Notes: generated from the sequence alone by a model not told the origin. DNA of 64,000 bases from Klenkia brasiliensis (GCF_900100695.1 NZ_FNCF01000010.1:1-64000), one strand, 5' to 3'. Numbered from the stretch's first letter, positions 53,660 through 62,539 are shown. Made by a program: numbers and translations.

Positions 53660-54669
53660 GGGGTCTCCTCGTCCAGGGAGGGCGCAGCGGCCCCCACGAT
53701 CTCGATGTCGGCACCGCGCAGCCGGGACCGGCAGACGTCGCAGGCCAGGCACGGCTCGAAGGTCTGCCCGCAGCCGCGGTGCACCTGCACCACGGCCGGC
53801 CCCTCGGGGGCGCGGAACCAGTCCTGGCCCCAGCGCAGCGTGGTCTCCACGACCGGGAAGAAGGCCCGGCCCTTGTCGGTCAGGTGGTACTGCGCCCAGT
53901 CGGCGCGCTCGGGGTCGGGCCGGGGAGCCAGCACGCCGAGGTCGGTGAAGGTGCGCAGCCGGTCGGACACCACCGTCGGCGGGGCACCCAGGAAGGTCTG
54001 GAACTCCCCGAACCGGGTGGCGCCGCGGAACGCCGCACCCAGCAGCGCCGAGGACCAGCGGTTGCCGATCAGCGCCATGGTCTCGGGGAACATGCCCGGC
54101 CCGTCGGTCACCCCGACCACCGGCGCGGCCGGGGCCGCCCGGCGGCGCGTGGTCGCCGCCGGCACCGACCGCTCCCAGGAGCCGCTGGGGCCCCAGCTGC
54201 CGGCGACGTCCCGGGGGTGCACCACGCCGCCGCAGGCCTCGCAGGTCAGCAGCGCGCGGAACGCCGACCCGCAGGACCGGTGCACCTTGTGCGGGAGCGC
54301 CGCGGCGTGCTCGGGCACCCAGCGGCGCTCCCACTCCCAGATGGAGAGCATGACCGGCCACAGCGCTCGGCCCCGGGCGGTGAGCAGGTACTCGTGCCGC
54401 TCGGGCCGCTCGGAGTACTGCTGCCGCCGGTGGACCCCGACCTCGGTGAGCCGGGTCAGCCGGTTGGTCAGCACCGAGTTCGAGATCGGCAGCCGTGCCT
54501 TCCACTCACCGAATCGGCGGGCACCCAGCAGCGACTGCTGCACCAGCAGCAGGTTCCACTCGTCACCGATCAGCGGCAGGGTGGCACCGATCTGGTTGAC
54601 CCCGCCGGCCGGCAGCGGGGTCGGCGACTCGCCGGGGTCGGCGTCGGCCGCGCCCAGCGGGAGGCTCAC
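53656..54669 (-). CDS. Double HxlR-type transcriptional regulator
   Basis: A 337-residue protein made of two HxlR-like winged HTH domains in tandem. Domain 1 spans about 25-125 (LIGDEWNLLLVQQSLLGARRFGEWKARLP) and domain 2 about 195-290 (LIGNRWSSALLGAAFRGATRFGEFQTFLG). Each is followed by a Cys cluster (C133, C143, C146; and C300, C307, C310, C313) that could hold zinc or sense redox state. HxlR proteins normally act as dimers, so the fusion is a built-in dimer. Both ends overlap neighbours by GTGA. It may control the catabolic genes around it. Confidence 0.85.
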   Translation of the reverse strand: MSLPLGAADADPGESPTPLPAGGVNQIGATLPLIGDEWNLLLVQQSLLGARRFGEWKARLPISNSVLTNRLTRLTEVGVHRRQQYSERPERHEYLLTARGRALWPVMLSIWEWERRWVPEHAAALPHKVHRSCGSAFRALLTCEACGGVVHPRDVAGSWGPSGSWERSVPAATTRRRAAPAAPVVGVTDGPGMFPETMALIGNRWSSALLGAAFRGATRFGEFQTFLGAPPTVVSDRLRTFTDLGVLAPRPDPERADWAQYHLTDKGRAFFPVVETTLRWGQDWFRAPEGPAVVQVHRGCGQTFEPCLACDVCRSRLRGADIEIVGAAAPSLDEETP

Positions 54670-56183
54670 AGGCCCACCGCGGTGGCCGGGTCGTCGCTGG
54701 TCGCCCAGCCGGGCAGCGAGTCGCCGGAGGCCCAGGTCGAGTGCGTGCCGCTCGAGATCCGCTCGGGCAGTTGCAGGGTGCACACCGGCCCGTCCGACAG
54801 CCGCGCCGCGTCGAACACCAGGCAGTAGGACGCGTCGGCACGCATGTCCGTGGTGAGGGTGACCAGGTAGCCGTCGTCCTCGGCGGTGGAGCCGACCCGC
54901 GGGGCCATCGCGGTCTCGCTGCCGTAGACGCCCTCGCCGAAGGAGATCCGCTCCTCCGTGCCGGTCTTCAGGTCGTGCCGCACCAGGCCGTCGAAGAGGA
55001 ACCAGGCGGGCTTGCCGGTGGCGGCGTAGGCGTAGCGGTAGTCCCGGCCGGCGTAGCCGCCGTTCATCATCCCGAACTCGGTCACGGTGTCCGAGAGCTG
55101 CTCCTCGCGGACCAGCCCGGTGCGCAGGTTCAGCCGCCACCGGTGCAGCCGGGACTGCATGCGGTCCAGCGCGAGGAACCGGAAGGCGCGCTCCCACTTG
55201 TTGCCCATGCCGTTGTCGGCCGGCTCGGGGTCGCCCTGGAAGAAGCCGTCCAGGACGATCTCTTCGCCGTCCTCGTAGGCGTTCACCCAGTGCAGCACGT
55301 AGGTCGACTCCGCCTCGAACCAGCGGATGGACTCCGGGCCGCCACGGCGCGGGATGACCCCGATCCGGGTGGGCAGCTCGGGGTGGAACCGCGCCGCGTA
55401 GTGGCCCTGGCCGATGAGCTCGGGGTCCCAGAACAGCGGGCAGTCGTTGAGGATCGCGTAGTTCTCGGTGTAGGCCATGTCGTGCGGCAGCCGCGGGCCG
55501 GGCAGCTCGACGTCGACGTAGTGCACCAGCTTGTCGTCGGCGTCGACCACGCCGTAGTGCATGTACGGGGCCTGCGTGCCGTAGTTGAAGAACAGCAGCT
55601 CGCCGGTGCGGTCGTCGGCCTTGGGGTGCGCCGACACGCCCCAGTCGAAGGGGAAGTCCCCGCCCCAGGTGGCCTTGCCGAGGGTCTCGGCGGTGCGCGG
55701 GTCCAGCCGGTAGAGGTCGCCGCACTGGTAGAAGGTGGTCAGCGCCGTCCCGTTGTGCACCACCACGTCGGTGCTGGAGGCGTCCTTCATCCGGCCGCGC
55801 GCGCCCCAGCCGTCGTCCCGCTTGGCGATGGCCGGGCGCTCGGCCAGCCCGGCCCACAGCGGGCCGCCGGCCTCGGCCTCGGCCAGCAGGCCGTCGGTGC
55901 GCACGAACCGGTTGCGGTAGAAGGCCTCCCCGCCGCGGAAGCCGACGACGTGCACCATGCCGTCGCCGTCGAAGGGGTGGTAGTTGCGCAGCGCGGGGTG
56001 CACCGGGTTCTCGGTGTTGCGCAGGTACACCCCGTCCAGGTCGGTGGGCACCTCGCCCTGCACGACGGTGAGGTCGTCGGCCCGGAACTCGGTGGTCTGC
56101 GGCCGCCAGGGCCCGGTGCGGTAGGGGTGGTCGTCGTCCGCCGGGAGGGTGGACAGGACACGACCGACGATCTCGACGTCCAC
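54666..56183 (-). CDS. Carotenoid oxygenase (RPE65/CCD) family protein
   Basis: A 505-residue non-haem iron dioxygenase that would split a C=C bond with oxygen to give aldehydes or ketones. All four Fe-binding His are visible: H186 (SAHPK), H234 (LPHDMAY), H298 (VLHWVNAYE) and H481 (GTHSTWA). Relatives cleave carotenoids, apocarotenoids or stilbene/lignin dimers. Setting it among CoA ligases and thiolases hints that its product enters beta-oxidation, but the substrate is unknown. GTG 56183 has AGAGGAA upstream. It lies second in the leftward operon, 29 bases after the thiolase. Confidence 0.92.
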   Translation of the reverse strand: MDVEIVGRVLSTLPADDDHPYRTGPWRPQTTEFRADDLTVVQGEVPTDLDGVYLRNTENPVHPALRNYHPFDGDGMVHVVGFRGGEAFYRNRFVRTDGLLAEAEAGGPLWAGLAERPAIAKRDDGWGARGRMKDASSTDVVVHNGTALTTFYQCGDLYRLDPRTAETLGKATWGGDFPFDWGVSAHPKADDRTGELLFFNYGTQAPYMHYGVVDADDKLVHYVDVELPGPRLPHDMAYTENYAILNDCPLFWDPELIGQGHYAARFHPELPTRIGVIPRRGGPESIRWFEAESTYVLHWVNAYEDGEEIVLDGFFQGDPEPADNGMGNKWERAFRFLALDRMQSRLHRWRLNLRTGLVREEQLSDTVTEFGMMNGGYAGRDYRYAYAATGKPAWFLFDGLVRHDLKTGTEERISFGEGVYGSETAMAPRVGSTAEDDGYLVTLTTDMRADASYCLVFDAARLSDGPVCTLQLPERISSGTHSTWASGDSLPGWATSDDPATAVGL

Positions 56184-56212
56184 GGGTGGTTCCTCTCTCG
56201 CAGGTCGGGTGG

Positions 56213-57448
56213 TCAGGCGGCGGGGGCAGACCCGACCACGAAGCTCACCGTGGTCGTGGTGCTGCCGCCGATGTTGAGGGTCATGAAGGTGTCGGCACCC
56301 TCGACCTGGTACTCGCCGGCCGTGCCGGTGACCTGCTTGGCGGCGTCGACGAGCATCCGGACGCCGGTGGCGCCGACCGGGTGGCCGCCGCCGATGAGCC
56401 CGCCGCTGGGGTTCACCGGTAGCCGGCCGCCGATCTCGAGGTCACCGTCCTCGACCGCCTGCCAGTTCTTGCCCGGCTCGGTGAGGCCGACGTGGTCGAT
56501 GGCCAGGTACTCCGAGGGCGTGAAGCAGTCGTGGGTCTCCAGGCCATCGACGCCGTCGAGGGTCACCCCGGCCCGACCGAAGGCGTCCTGCACGGCCTGC
56601 CGCACGTGCGGCAGCAGGTAGGGGTCCTCGGCGGAGCGGTCCAGCTTCTGCTGCAGGCCCAGGCCCACCGTGCGGTGGCCCCAGCCCAGCATCCGGGCCA
56701 GCGGACGGCGGGTGGCCTGCGGGTGCGCGGCCAGCCAGCGGTCGGAGACCAGCACGACGCCGGCCGCGCCGTCGGTGACCTGGCTGCAGTCGTAGCGCCG
56801 CATCCGGCCCTCGACCACCGGGTTGTCGGCCCGGTCGGTGGCGGTGCCGACCAGCTGGCCGACCTCCCACCCGCGGGTCTGCGCGTTCGGGTTCCGCTTG
56901 GCGTTGGCGAAGTTCAGCTGCGCGATCGCCTGCAGGTGGACGTCGTCCAGGCCGTACCGGTCGTCGTAGGCCTGGGCCACCCGGTCGAACATGTGGGGCC
57001 ACATGAACCGGGCACCCTGGCCCTCGTGGCCGATCCACGCCGCGGCGCCGAGGTGGCCCGCGGCCTGGTCCCCGGGCACGGTCTTCTCCAACTCGACGCC
57101 CAGGACCAGCGCGCAGTCGTAGTGACCGGCCTGCAGGTCGGCCATCGCGGCCAGGACGGCGATGCTGCCCGACGCGCACGCGGCCTCGTGCCGCGCGGCG
57201 GGCACGCCCCACAGCGCGGGCTCGACGGTGGCCGGCATCGCGCCGAGCTGACCCTGCCCGGTGAACAGCTGTCCGAAGGCGTTGCCGACGTGCACGACCT
57301 CGACCTGCTCGGGGCCCAGGCCCGCGGACTCCAGCGTGCCGCGCACGACCTCGGCGGTGAGGTCGGCGCTGTCCCCGCCCTCGCGCGTCAGGTTGCGGGC
57401 GAAGTCGGTCTGGTACCCGCCCGCCACCCAGATGCCGGTGCCGTCCAC
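56213..57448 (-). CDS. SCP-x-type thiolase
   Basis: A 411-residue thiolase of the SCP-x/acetyl-CoA-acetyltransferase-like branch, which cleaves 3-oxoacyl-CoA (often branched or steroid side chains) with CoA. It has nucleophile Cys91 in EAACASGSIA, LETHDCFTPSEYLA, and the His loop GGGHPVGATG. The second Cys is replaced by the Gly/Ser-rich NIGGSTTTT typical of this branch. GTG 57448 has GAGGAGG upstream. It opens the leftward operon from the second divergent promoter. Confidence 0.9.
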   Translation of the reverse strand: MDGTGIWVAGGYQTDFARNLTREGGDSADLTAEVVRGTLESAGLGPEQVEVVHVGNAFGQLFTGQGQLGAMPATVEPALWGVPAARHEAACASGSIAVLAAMADLQAGHYDCALVLGVELEKTVPGDQAAGHLGAAAWIGHEGQGARFMWPHMFDRVAQAYDDRYGLDDVHLQAIAQLNFANAKRNPNAQTRGWEVGQLVGTATDRADNPVVEGRMRRYDCSQVTDGAAGVVLVSDRWLAAHPQATRRPLARMLGWGHRTVGLGLQQKLDRSAEDPYLLPHVRQAVQDAFGRAGVTLDGVDGLETHDCFTPSEYLAIDHVGLTEPGKNWQAVEDGDLEIGGRLPVNPSGGLIGGGHPVGATGVRMLVDAAKQVTGTAGEYQVEGADTFMTLNIGGSTTTTVSFVVGSAPAA

Positions 57449-57474
57449 GGCGCCTCCTCGATCGGTGCTTGCCT

Positions 57475-57492
57475 GTATGACTCAGGTCATAC
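57475..57492. promoter_or_regulatory. Palindromic operator between divergent thiolase genes
   Basis: GTATGACTCAGGTCATAC has perfect 7-base arms around TCAG. It lies directly against site C of the shared motif, 26 bases before the leftward thiolase start, as expected for a TetR-like or similar repressor site. Confidence 0.6.
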
Positions 57493-57506
57493 TACAACTA
57501 ACAGAG
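57492..57506 (+). promoter_or_regulatory. Shared catabolic operator motif, site C
   Basis: CTACAACTAACAGAG matches site B at 13 of 15 positions and site A at 12 of 15. Read leftward it ends in TAGTAT, a good -10 box for the SCP-x thiolase operon. Confidence 0.58.
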
Positions 57507-57541
57507 CAAGTCGACCAGCACCTCCGGGACGGAGAACCGAG

Positions 57542-58750
57542 ATGACCGACGCCTACGTGCTCGACTTCGTGCGCTCACCGCGCGGGAAGGGGTCCCGCCG
57601 CGGCGCGCTGCACGGGCACGGCCCGGTCGAGCTGGTCACCGGGCTGCAGCACGCGCTCGTCGACCGCACCGGCCTCGACGCCGGCCGGGTCGAGGACGTG
57701 GTGCTCGGCTGCGCCTCCCAGGTCGACGAGCAGGGCGCCAACCTGGCGCGGACGGCGACCCTGCTGGCCGGCTGGGGCGACCGGGTGCCGGGCGTGACCC
57801 TCAACCGGTTCTGCGCCTCCGGGGTGGACGCCGTGGCGCAGACCGCGGGCCGGATCCGCGGCGGCGACCTCGACCTGGCCGTGGCCGGCGGCGTCGAGAG
57901 CGTGTCCCGGGTGCCGATGTTCACCGACCGCGGGCCGCTGTGGGCCGACCCCGCGACCATCTCCGCCGTCGGGTCGGTGCACATGGGCATCGCCGCCGAC
58001 CTCAACGCCACCCTCGACGGGTTCACCCGCGAGCAGCTGGACGCCTACGCCGTGGAGACCCACGCCAAGGCGGCCGCGGCCTGGGACGCCGGCCGCTACG
58101 CCGGGTCGGTGGTGCCCTTCACCGGGCCGGACGGCGAGCCGGTCACCCGCGACGAGCTGGTCCGCCCGGGCACCTCCGCGGAGTCCCTGGCCCAGCTGCC
58201 CCCCGCCTTCGCCGAGCTCGGCGCGCAGGGCCAGGACGCGCTCGTGGCCGCTGCACACCCCGGCGTCGGGCCGCTGCGGCACGAGCACACCGTGGGCACC
58301 TCCCCCGCCCTGGCCGACGGCGCCGCCCTGCTCCTGCTGGGCTCCCGCGCGGCCGCCGAGGCCGCTGGTCTGCGCGCCCGGGCCCGGGTGGTGGCCTCGG
58401 CGACCGCGGCCACCGACCCCGTGGTGATGCTCACCGCCGGCCAGCAGGCGGTGGAGGCAGTGCTCGCCCGGGCCGGGCTGACCGCCGCCGACGTGGACGT
58501 GTTCGAGTTCGCCGAGGCGTTCGCCGCGCTGTGCCTGCGATTCCGCCGGGACCTCGACGCCGGGCCCGACCGGCTCAACCCCGACGGCGGCACGATCGCC
58601 ATGGGCCACGCCTTCGGCGCCACCGGCGCGATCCTGGTCGGCCAGTGCGTCGCCGAACTCGAGGCGCGGGAGGGCCGCTACGGCGTCGCGGCGGTCAGCG
58701 GCGCCGCCGGGCTGGGCGTCGCCGTCCTGGTGGAACGGGAGCCCGCGTGA
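57542..58750 (+). CDS. Thiolase-family acetyl-CoA acyltransferase, second Cys lost
   Basis: A 402-residue FadA-like thiolase that would cleave 3-ketoacyl-CoA. It keeps nucleophile Cys91 (NRFCASG) and His356 (GTIAMGHAFGATG). The C-terminal catalytic Cys of the usual CxGGGxG motif is Ser386 in AAVSGAAGLGVAVLVE, so activity or direction may be changed. ATG 57542 has GGAG about 10 bases upstream. It opens a rightward operon with an SDR, DUF1295 and two thioesterases. Confidence 0.88.
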   Translation: MTDAYVLDFVRSPRGKGSRRGALHGHGPVELVTGLQHALVDRTGLDAGRVEDVVLGCASQVDEQGANLARTATLLAGWGDRVPGVTLNRFCASGVDAVAQTAGRIRGGDLDLAVAGGVESVSRVPMFTDRGPLWADPATISAVGSVHMGIAADLNATLDGFTREQLDAYAVETHAKAAAAWDAGRYAGSVVPFTGPDGEPVTRDELVRPGTSAESLAQLPPAFAELGAQGQDALVAAAHPGVGPLRHEHTVGTSPALADGAALLLLGSRAAAEAAGLRARARVVASATAATDPVVMLTAGQQAVEAVLARAGLTAADVDVFEFAEAFAALCLRFRRDLDAGPDRLNPDGGTIAMGHAFGATGAILVGQCVAELEAREGRYGVAAVSGAAGLGVAVLVEREPA

Positions 58751-59661
58751 TCCCCCGGCTGGCCGGCCGGGTCGTCGTCGTCACCGGCGGTGGCAAGGGC
58801 CTGGGCCGTGCCTTCGCCCTGCATCTGGCCGCGGCCGGCGCGCACGTCGTGGTGAATAACCGCGACCGGGTGCGCGACGTGCACGGCCGGCGCGCCGCCG
58901 ACGCCGTCGTCGCCGAGATCGAGGCCGCCGGGGGCAGAGCCGTCGCCGAGCACGGCGAGGTGGAGGACCCGGCCACCGCCGACCGGCTGGTCGCCCTCGC
59001 CCTGGACAGGTGGGGGCGGCTGGACGGCTGCCTGACCAGCGCCGGCATCAACCCCCTCGCCCTGGCCCACCGGGTGGAGCCCGAGGAGTTCGCCCGGGTG
59101 CTGGCGGTCAACGTGGCCGGCACCGCGCAGGTGGCCGGGGCGTGCCTGCGGGCGATGCGGGACCAGGGCTCCGGCCGGGTGCTGCTGGTCTCCAGCGGCG
59201 CCGGCCTGCACGGCGAGCTGGCCGCCGCGGCCTACGCCGCCAGCAAGGGCGCGGTCGTCGCCCTGGCCCGGACCATGGCGATCGAGGGTCCCCGCAAGGG
59301 TGTGGCGGCCAACGTGCTGCTGCCCTACGCGACCACGCAGATGACCGACCAGGGCATGGACCGCCGCTACGTCGACGCCATGGCACCCGAGCTGGTCGCC
59401 CCCGTCGCCACCGCGCTGCTCGACCCGGCCTGCCCGCTCAACGGCCAGGTCGTGGTCGCCGCGGCCGGCGCCGTGCGCACCGCCGACGCCGTCGAGTACG
59501 ACCCCGTGCGGCTGCCCGACGGACCGCTGACCGGCCCGGACCTCGCCGGCCTGCTGGCCACCAGCCGCGCCGGCGCACCCCGCACCTTCGCCTCCGCCCA
59601 GGAGGCGTTCCTCGACCTCGCGGCCGCCGTCGCACCCACCCCCACCGGAGGACCCGCGTGA
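58747..59661 (+). CDS. SDR-family 3-hydroxyacyl-CoA dehydrogenase-like protein
   Basis: A 304-residue SDR like the dehydrogenase part of peroxisomal multifunctional enzyme 2. It has TGGGKGLGRAFALHLAAAGA, VVVNNRDR with the VHGRRAADAVVAEIEAAGG insert typical of that group, the catalytic Ser in LLVSSGAG, YAASK and a C-terminal extension. It probably oxidises a 3-hydroxyacyl-CoA ahead of the thiolase. The start overlaps the thiolase stop (GTGA). Confidence 0.87.
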   Translation: MIPRLAGRVVVVTGGGKGLGRAFALHLAAAGAHVVVNNRDRVRDVHGRRAADAVVAEIEAAGGRAVAEHGEVEDPATADRLVALALDRWGRLDGCLTSAGINPLALAHRVEPEEFARVLAVNVAGTAQVAGACLRAMRDQGSGRVLLVSSGAGLHGELAAAAYAASKGAVVALARTMAIEGPRKGVAANVLLPYATTQMTDQGMDRRYVDAMAPELVAPVATALLDPACPLNGQVVVAAAGAVRTADAVEYDPVRLPDGPLTGPDLAGLLATSRAGAPRTFASAQEAFLDLAAAVAPTPTGGPA

Positions 59662-60479
59662 CCGACCTGCCCTGGACCGACCTGACCGTGAACCTGGCCG
59701 GCAGCCTGCTCGCCCTGGTGGTGCTGCTGGGCGCCGTCATGGCGCTGGCCACCGCGATTGGCAAGCAGTCGATCATCGACGTGGTCTGGGGGCCCGGGTT
59801 CGTCGTCGTCGCCGGGGTGAGCCTGGTGCTGTCGTCCGGGGACGGCGGGGACACCGGCCGCCGCTGGCTGGTGTTCGCGCTTACTGCGGTCTGGGGGCTG
59901 CGGCTGGGCGGCTACATCTTCGCCCGCAACCACGGCAGGCCCGAAGACCGCCGCTACGAGGCGTTGATGCGCAAGCGCACCGGCCCGCTGGTGCCCTTCC
60001 TCGTCCGGCGGATCTACGGCTACCAGGGCGTCGTCCTGTTCGTGGTGTCGCTGCCGGTGCAGGTGGCGATGTACGAGTCCGCGCCGCTGAGCTGGCTGGA
60101 CGCCGTCGCCGTGCTCCTGTGGCTGGTCGGGTTCGTCTTCGAGGCCATCGGGGACTGGCAGCTGGCCCGGTTCAAGGCCGACCCGGCGAACGCCGGGCAG
60201 ATCATGGACCGGGGCCTGTGGGCCTGGACCCGGCACCCCAACTACTTCGGCGACAGCTGCGTGTGGGTGGCGCTGTTCCTGCTGGCGCTGGGCTCCTGGT
60301 GGGGGCTGCTGACCGTGGTCTCGCCGTGGCTGATGGTCCGGATGCTGGTCACGGGCTCGGGCGCGGCGCTGCTGGAGCGCGGCATGATGCGCCGTCGCGG
60401 CGACGCCTACGCCGACTACGTGGCCCGCACCAGCGGCTTCCTGCCCCGCCCGCCGCGGCGCTCCCCGGCCCCGCGGTGA
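59658..60479 (+). CDS. DUF1295 membrane protein (steroid 5-alpha-reductase-like fold)
   Basis: A 273-residue membrane protein with about six hydrophobic segments and the C-terminal motif typical of DUF1295 and related isoprenylcysteine methyltransferase or steroid-reductase folds (DRGLWAWTRHPNYFGDSCVW, then RRRGDAYADYVARTSGFLP). The family uses NADPH or SAM; the reaction here is unknown. GTG 59658 overlaps the previous stop and has CGGAGGACC upstream. Its place in the operon suggests work on a hydrophobic pathway intermediate. Confidence 0.85.
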   Translation: MTDLPWTDLTVNLAGSLLALVVLLGAVMALATAIGKQSIIDVVWGPGFVVVAGVSLVLSSGDGGDTGRRWLVFALTAVWGLRLGGYIFARNHGRPEDRRYEALMRKRTGPLVPFLVRRIYGYQGVVLFVVSLPVQVAMYESAPLSWLDAVAVLLWLVGFVFEAIGDWQLARFKADPANAGQIMDRGLWAWTRHPNYFGDSCVWVALFLLALGSWWGLLTVVSPWLMVRMLVTGSGAALLERGMMRRRGDAYADYVARTSGFLPRPPRRSPAPR

Positions 60480-61375
60480 GCCACGACGTCGCCGACCTGC
60501 TGGGCGTGCTCGACCTCGCCCCGGCCGGGGAGGACCGGTTCTGCGGCGGCAGCGCCGCGCTGGCACTGCCTCAGCTGTTCGGCGGCCAGCTGCTCGCCCA
60601 GGCCGTCGTCGCGGCGGGCCGCACGGTGCGGCCGGACCGGTCGACGGTGTCGCTGCACGCCTCCTTCCTCCGGCCCGGGCGGTCCGGGGTGCCGCTGGAC
60701 CTGGCGGTCGAGCGGGTCCGCGACGGCCGGCTGCTGTCCACCCGCGAGGTACGCATCCGCCAGGGCGGCGCGGAGGTCTGCCGGGTGGTGACGACGGCGG
60801 CCGTGGACGGCGAGGGACCGGGCCACGCGCCGCCGCTGCCCGACGTCCGGCCGGCCGCCGAGCTGCCGGACCTGGCCGCGGCGTCCGCACCGCACGGCGG
60901 GCTGGGCCCGGTGTGGGCGGGGTTCGACGCGGTGGAGGTGCGGCTGCCGGCGCTGCCCCCCGGTGGCGTCCCGCCGGAACCGCCGGGACCGGGCGTGGTG
61001 GGGGTGGGCGGCGGCACCTCGACGGCCTGGATGCGGGCGGCGGGCCCGCTGCCCGACGACCCGCTGCTGCACCGCGCGGTGCTGGCCTACCTGTCGGACC
61101 TGCTGCTGATCTCCGCGGCCGTCCAGCCGCACGGCTACCACCTGGGGCACGAGCGGGCCTTCGACGAGCAGTGGTCGGCTGTGTCGCTGGACCACGCGAT
61201 GTGGTGGCACACCCGGCCCCGGGGCGACGAGTGGCTGCTGTTCGAGCTGGCCTCGCCCGCGTCGGTGGGCGGCCGGGCGCTGGTCACCGCGCAGGTGTGG
61301 GCCCAGGACGGCACCCCGGTGGCCGGGGTGGCCCAGCAGGCGCTGGTGCTGCCACGGATACCGTCGCCGGCGTGA
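60476..61375 (+). CDS. Acyl-CoA thioesterase II-like (TesB) protein
   Basis: A 299-residue double-hotdog acyl-CoA thioesterase of the TesB type. The first half shows FGGQLLAQAVVAAGRTV and LHASFLRPGR; the second half shows SLDHAMWWHTRPR with the catalytic-type Asp, and GRALVTAQVWAQDG near the end. It would release CoA from pathway intermediates or dead-end acyl-CoAs. The start and stop overlap neighbours by GTGA. Confidence 0.88.
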   Translation: MSHDVADLLGVLDLAPAGEDRFCGGSAALALPQLFGGQLLAQAVVAAGRTVRPDRSTVSLHASFLRPGRSGVPLDLAVERVRDGRLLSTREVRIRQGGAEVCRVVTTAAVDGEGPGHAPPLPDVRPAAELPDLAAASAPHGGLGPVWAGFDAVEVRLPALPPGGVPPEPPGPGVVGVGGGTSTAWMRAAGPLPDDPLLHRAVLAYLSDLLLISAAVQPHGYHLGHERAFDEQWSAVSLDHAMWWHTRPRGDEWLLFELASPASVGGRALVTAQVWAQDGTPVAGVAQQALVLPRIPSPA

Positions 61376-62145
61376 CCTCCCCCGAAGCGTTCTACCTGCC
61401 GCTCGGCGACGGGCGGTTCGAGCCCACGACGGCCACCGAGAGCCCGTGGGACGGCAGCGCGCAGCACGGCGGCCCGCCCACCGCGCTGCTGGCGCACCTG
61501 GCCGCGCAGCAGTCGGGCCAGCAGCCGGTGCGGGTGTCGGTGGACTTCCTGGGGGCGATCCCGCGGGCCGAGTGCACCGTGGAGGTCTCGCCGCTGCGGC
61601 CCGGGCGGCGGATCGACCTGACCGAGGCCGTGCTGTCGGTGCAGGGCCGGCCGGCCGTGGTGGCGCGGGTGTGGTCGCTGGCGCCGGGGCCGACGCCGCC
61701 GGTGGTGCACCCGCCCGTGCCGCCGTCCCCGGTGGAGGACGCGGTGCCCTCGCAGGTGCTGCCGCACCTCACCGACTGGGGCTACGGCCAGGCGCTGGAG
61801 TGGCGCTACGCCCGCGGGTCGGCCTACGAGCTGGGCGCGGCCGACGTCTGGACGCGGCTGCGCATCCCGCTGGTCGCCGGGGTTGAGCCGACCGGCACCG
61901 ACCGCGTGCTGGTGGCCGCCGACGCCGCCAACGGCATCTCCGCCGAGCTGCCGCTGGAGCACTGGCTCTCGATCCCGCCCGGGGTGACGGTGCACCTGAC
62001 CCGGGAGGCCGAGGGCGAGTGGGTGCACCTGGCCTGCCGGACCACGATCGGCGCCAACGGGCTCGGGTTGTGCACCGGCACGGTCTCCGACGCCGGCGGC
62101 GTGGTCGGCGAGGTGGCGCAGCCCCTGCTGGTGCGGGCAAGGTGA
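61372..62145 (+). CDS. Thioesterase-family protein (double hotdog)
   Basis: A 257-residue protein of the acyl-CoA thioesterase-like superfamily. It has a first hotdog with AQHGGPPTALLAHLAAQ and RVSVDFLGAIPRAECTVEV, and a second with ADAANGISAELPLEHWLSIPPG and the closing CTGTVSDAGGVVGEVAQPLLV. Its role is probably editing or CoA release, but the substrate is unknown. It overlaps the TesB-like gene (GTGA). Confidence 0.82.
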   Translation: MTSPEAFYLPLGDGRFEPTTATESPWDGSAQHGGPPTALLAHLAAQQSGQQPVRVSVDFLGAIPRAECTVEVSPLRPGRRIDLTEAVLSVQGRPAVVARVWSLAPGPTPPVVHPPVPPSPVEDAVPSQVLPHLTDWGYGQALEWRYARGSAYELGAADVWTRLRIPLVAGVEPTGTDRVLVAADAANGISAELPLEHWLSIPPGVTVHLTREAEGEWVHLACRTTIGANGLGLCTGTVSDAGGVVGEVAQPLLVRAR

Positions 62146-62149
62146 GCCG

Positions 62150-62539
62150 ATGACGATCTCGCGGACCGACCGGGTGCGGCTGGTGTCGGCCGGCCTGGGC
62201 GCCGGCGGGCTGGCGCTGCTGCTGTTGCCCCGCTGGTCGCTGCGCACCCTGGCGCCGGGCCGGCGGGCGCCCGCCGCCTGGCTGGTGCGGGTGCTGGGGG
62301 CGCGGACCGTGCTGCAGAGCGCATTGCTGCTGGCGTCGCCGACCCGGGAGGGCATGCAGGCCGGCGCCGCCGTCGACGCCCTGCACGCGGCGAGCATGGT
62401 GCCGGCGGCGCTGGTCTGGCCCCGGTTCCGGCAGGCCGCCGCGATCAGCGGCGGCTGGGCCGCCGCGGCCACCGCCGCCCAGCTCGCGGTCGCGCCGCTG
62501 GCCGACGACCCGGTGCACGTCCCCGGCGACGTTGACTGA
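62150..62539 (+). CDS. Small membrane protein
   Basis: A 129-residue protein with hydrophobic stretches near residues 10-26 (LVSAGLGAGGLALLLLP), 55-63 and 95-115 (AAAISGGWAAAATAAQLAV). No family was recognised. ATG 62150 lies 4 bases after the thioesterase stop, so it is the last gene of the rightward operon. Its role in the pathway is unknown. Confidence 0.6.
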   Translation: MTISRTDRVRLVSAGLGAGGLALLLLPRWSLRTLAPGRRAPAAWLVRVLGARTVLQSALLLASPTREGMQAGAAVDALHAASMVPAALVWPRFRQAAAISGGWAAAATAAQLAVAPLADDPVHVPGDVD

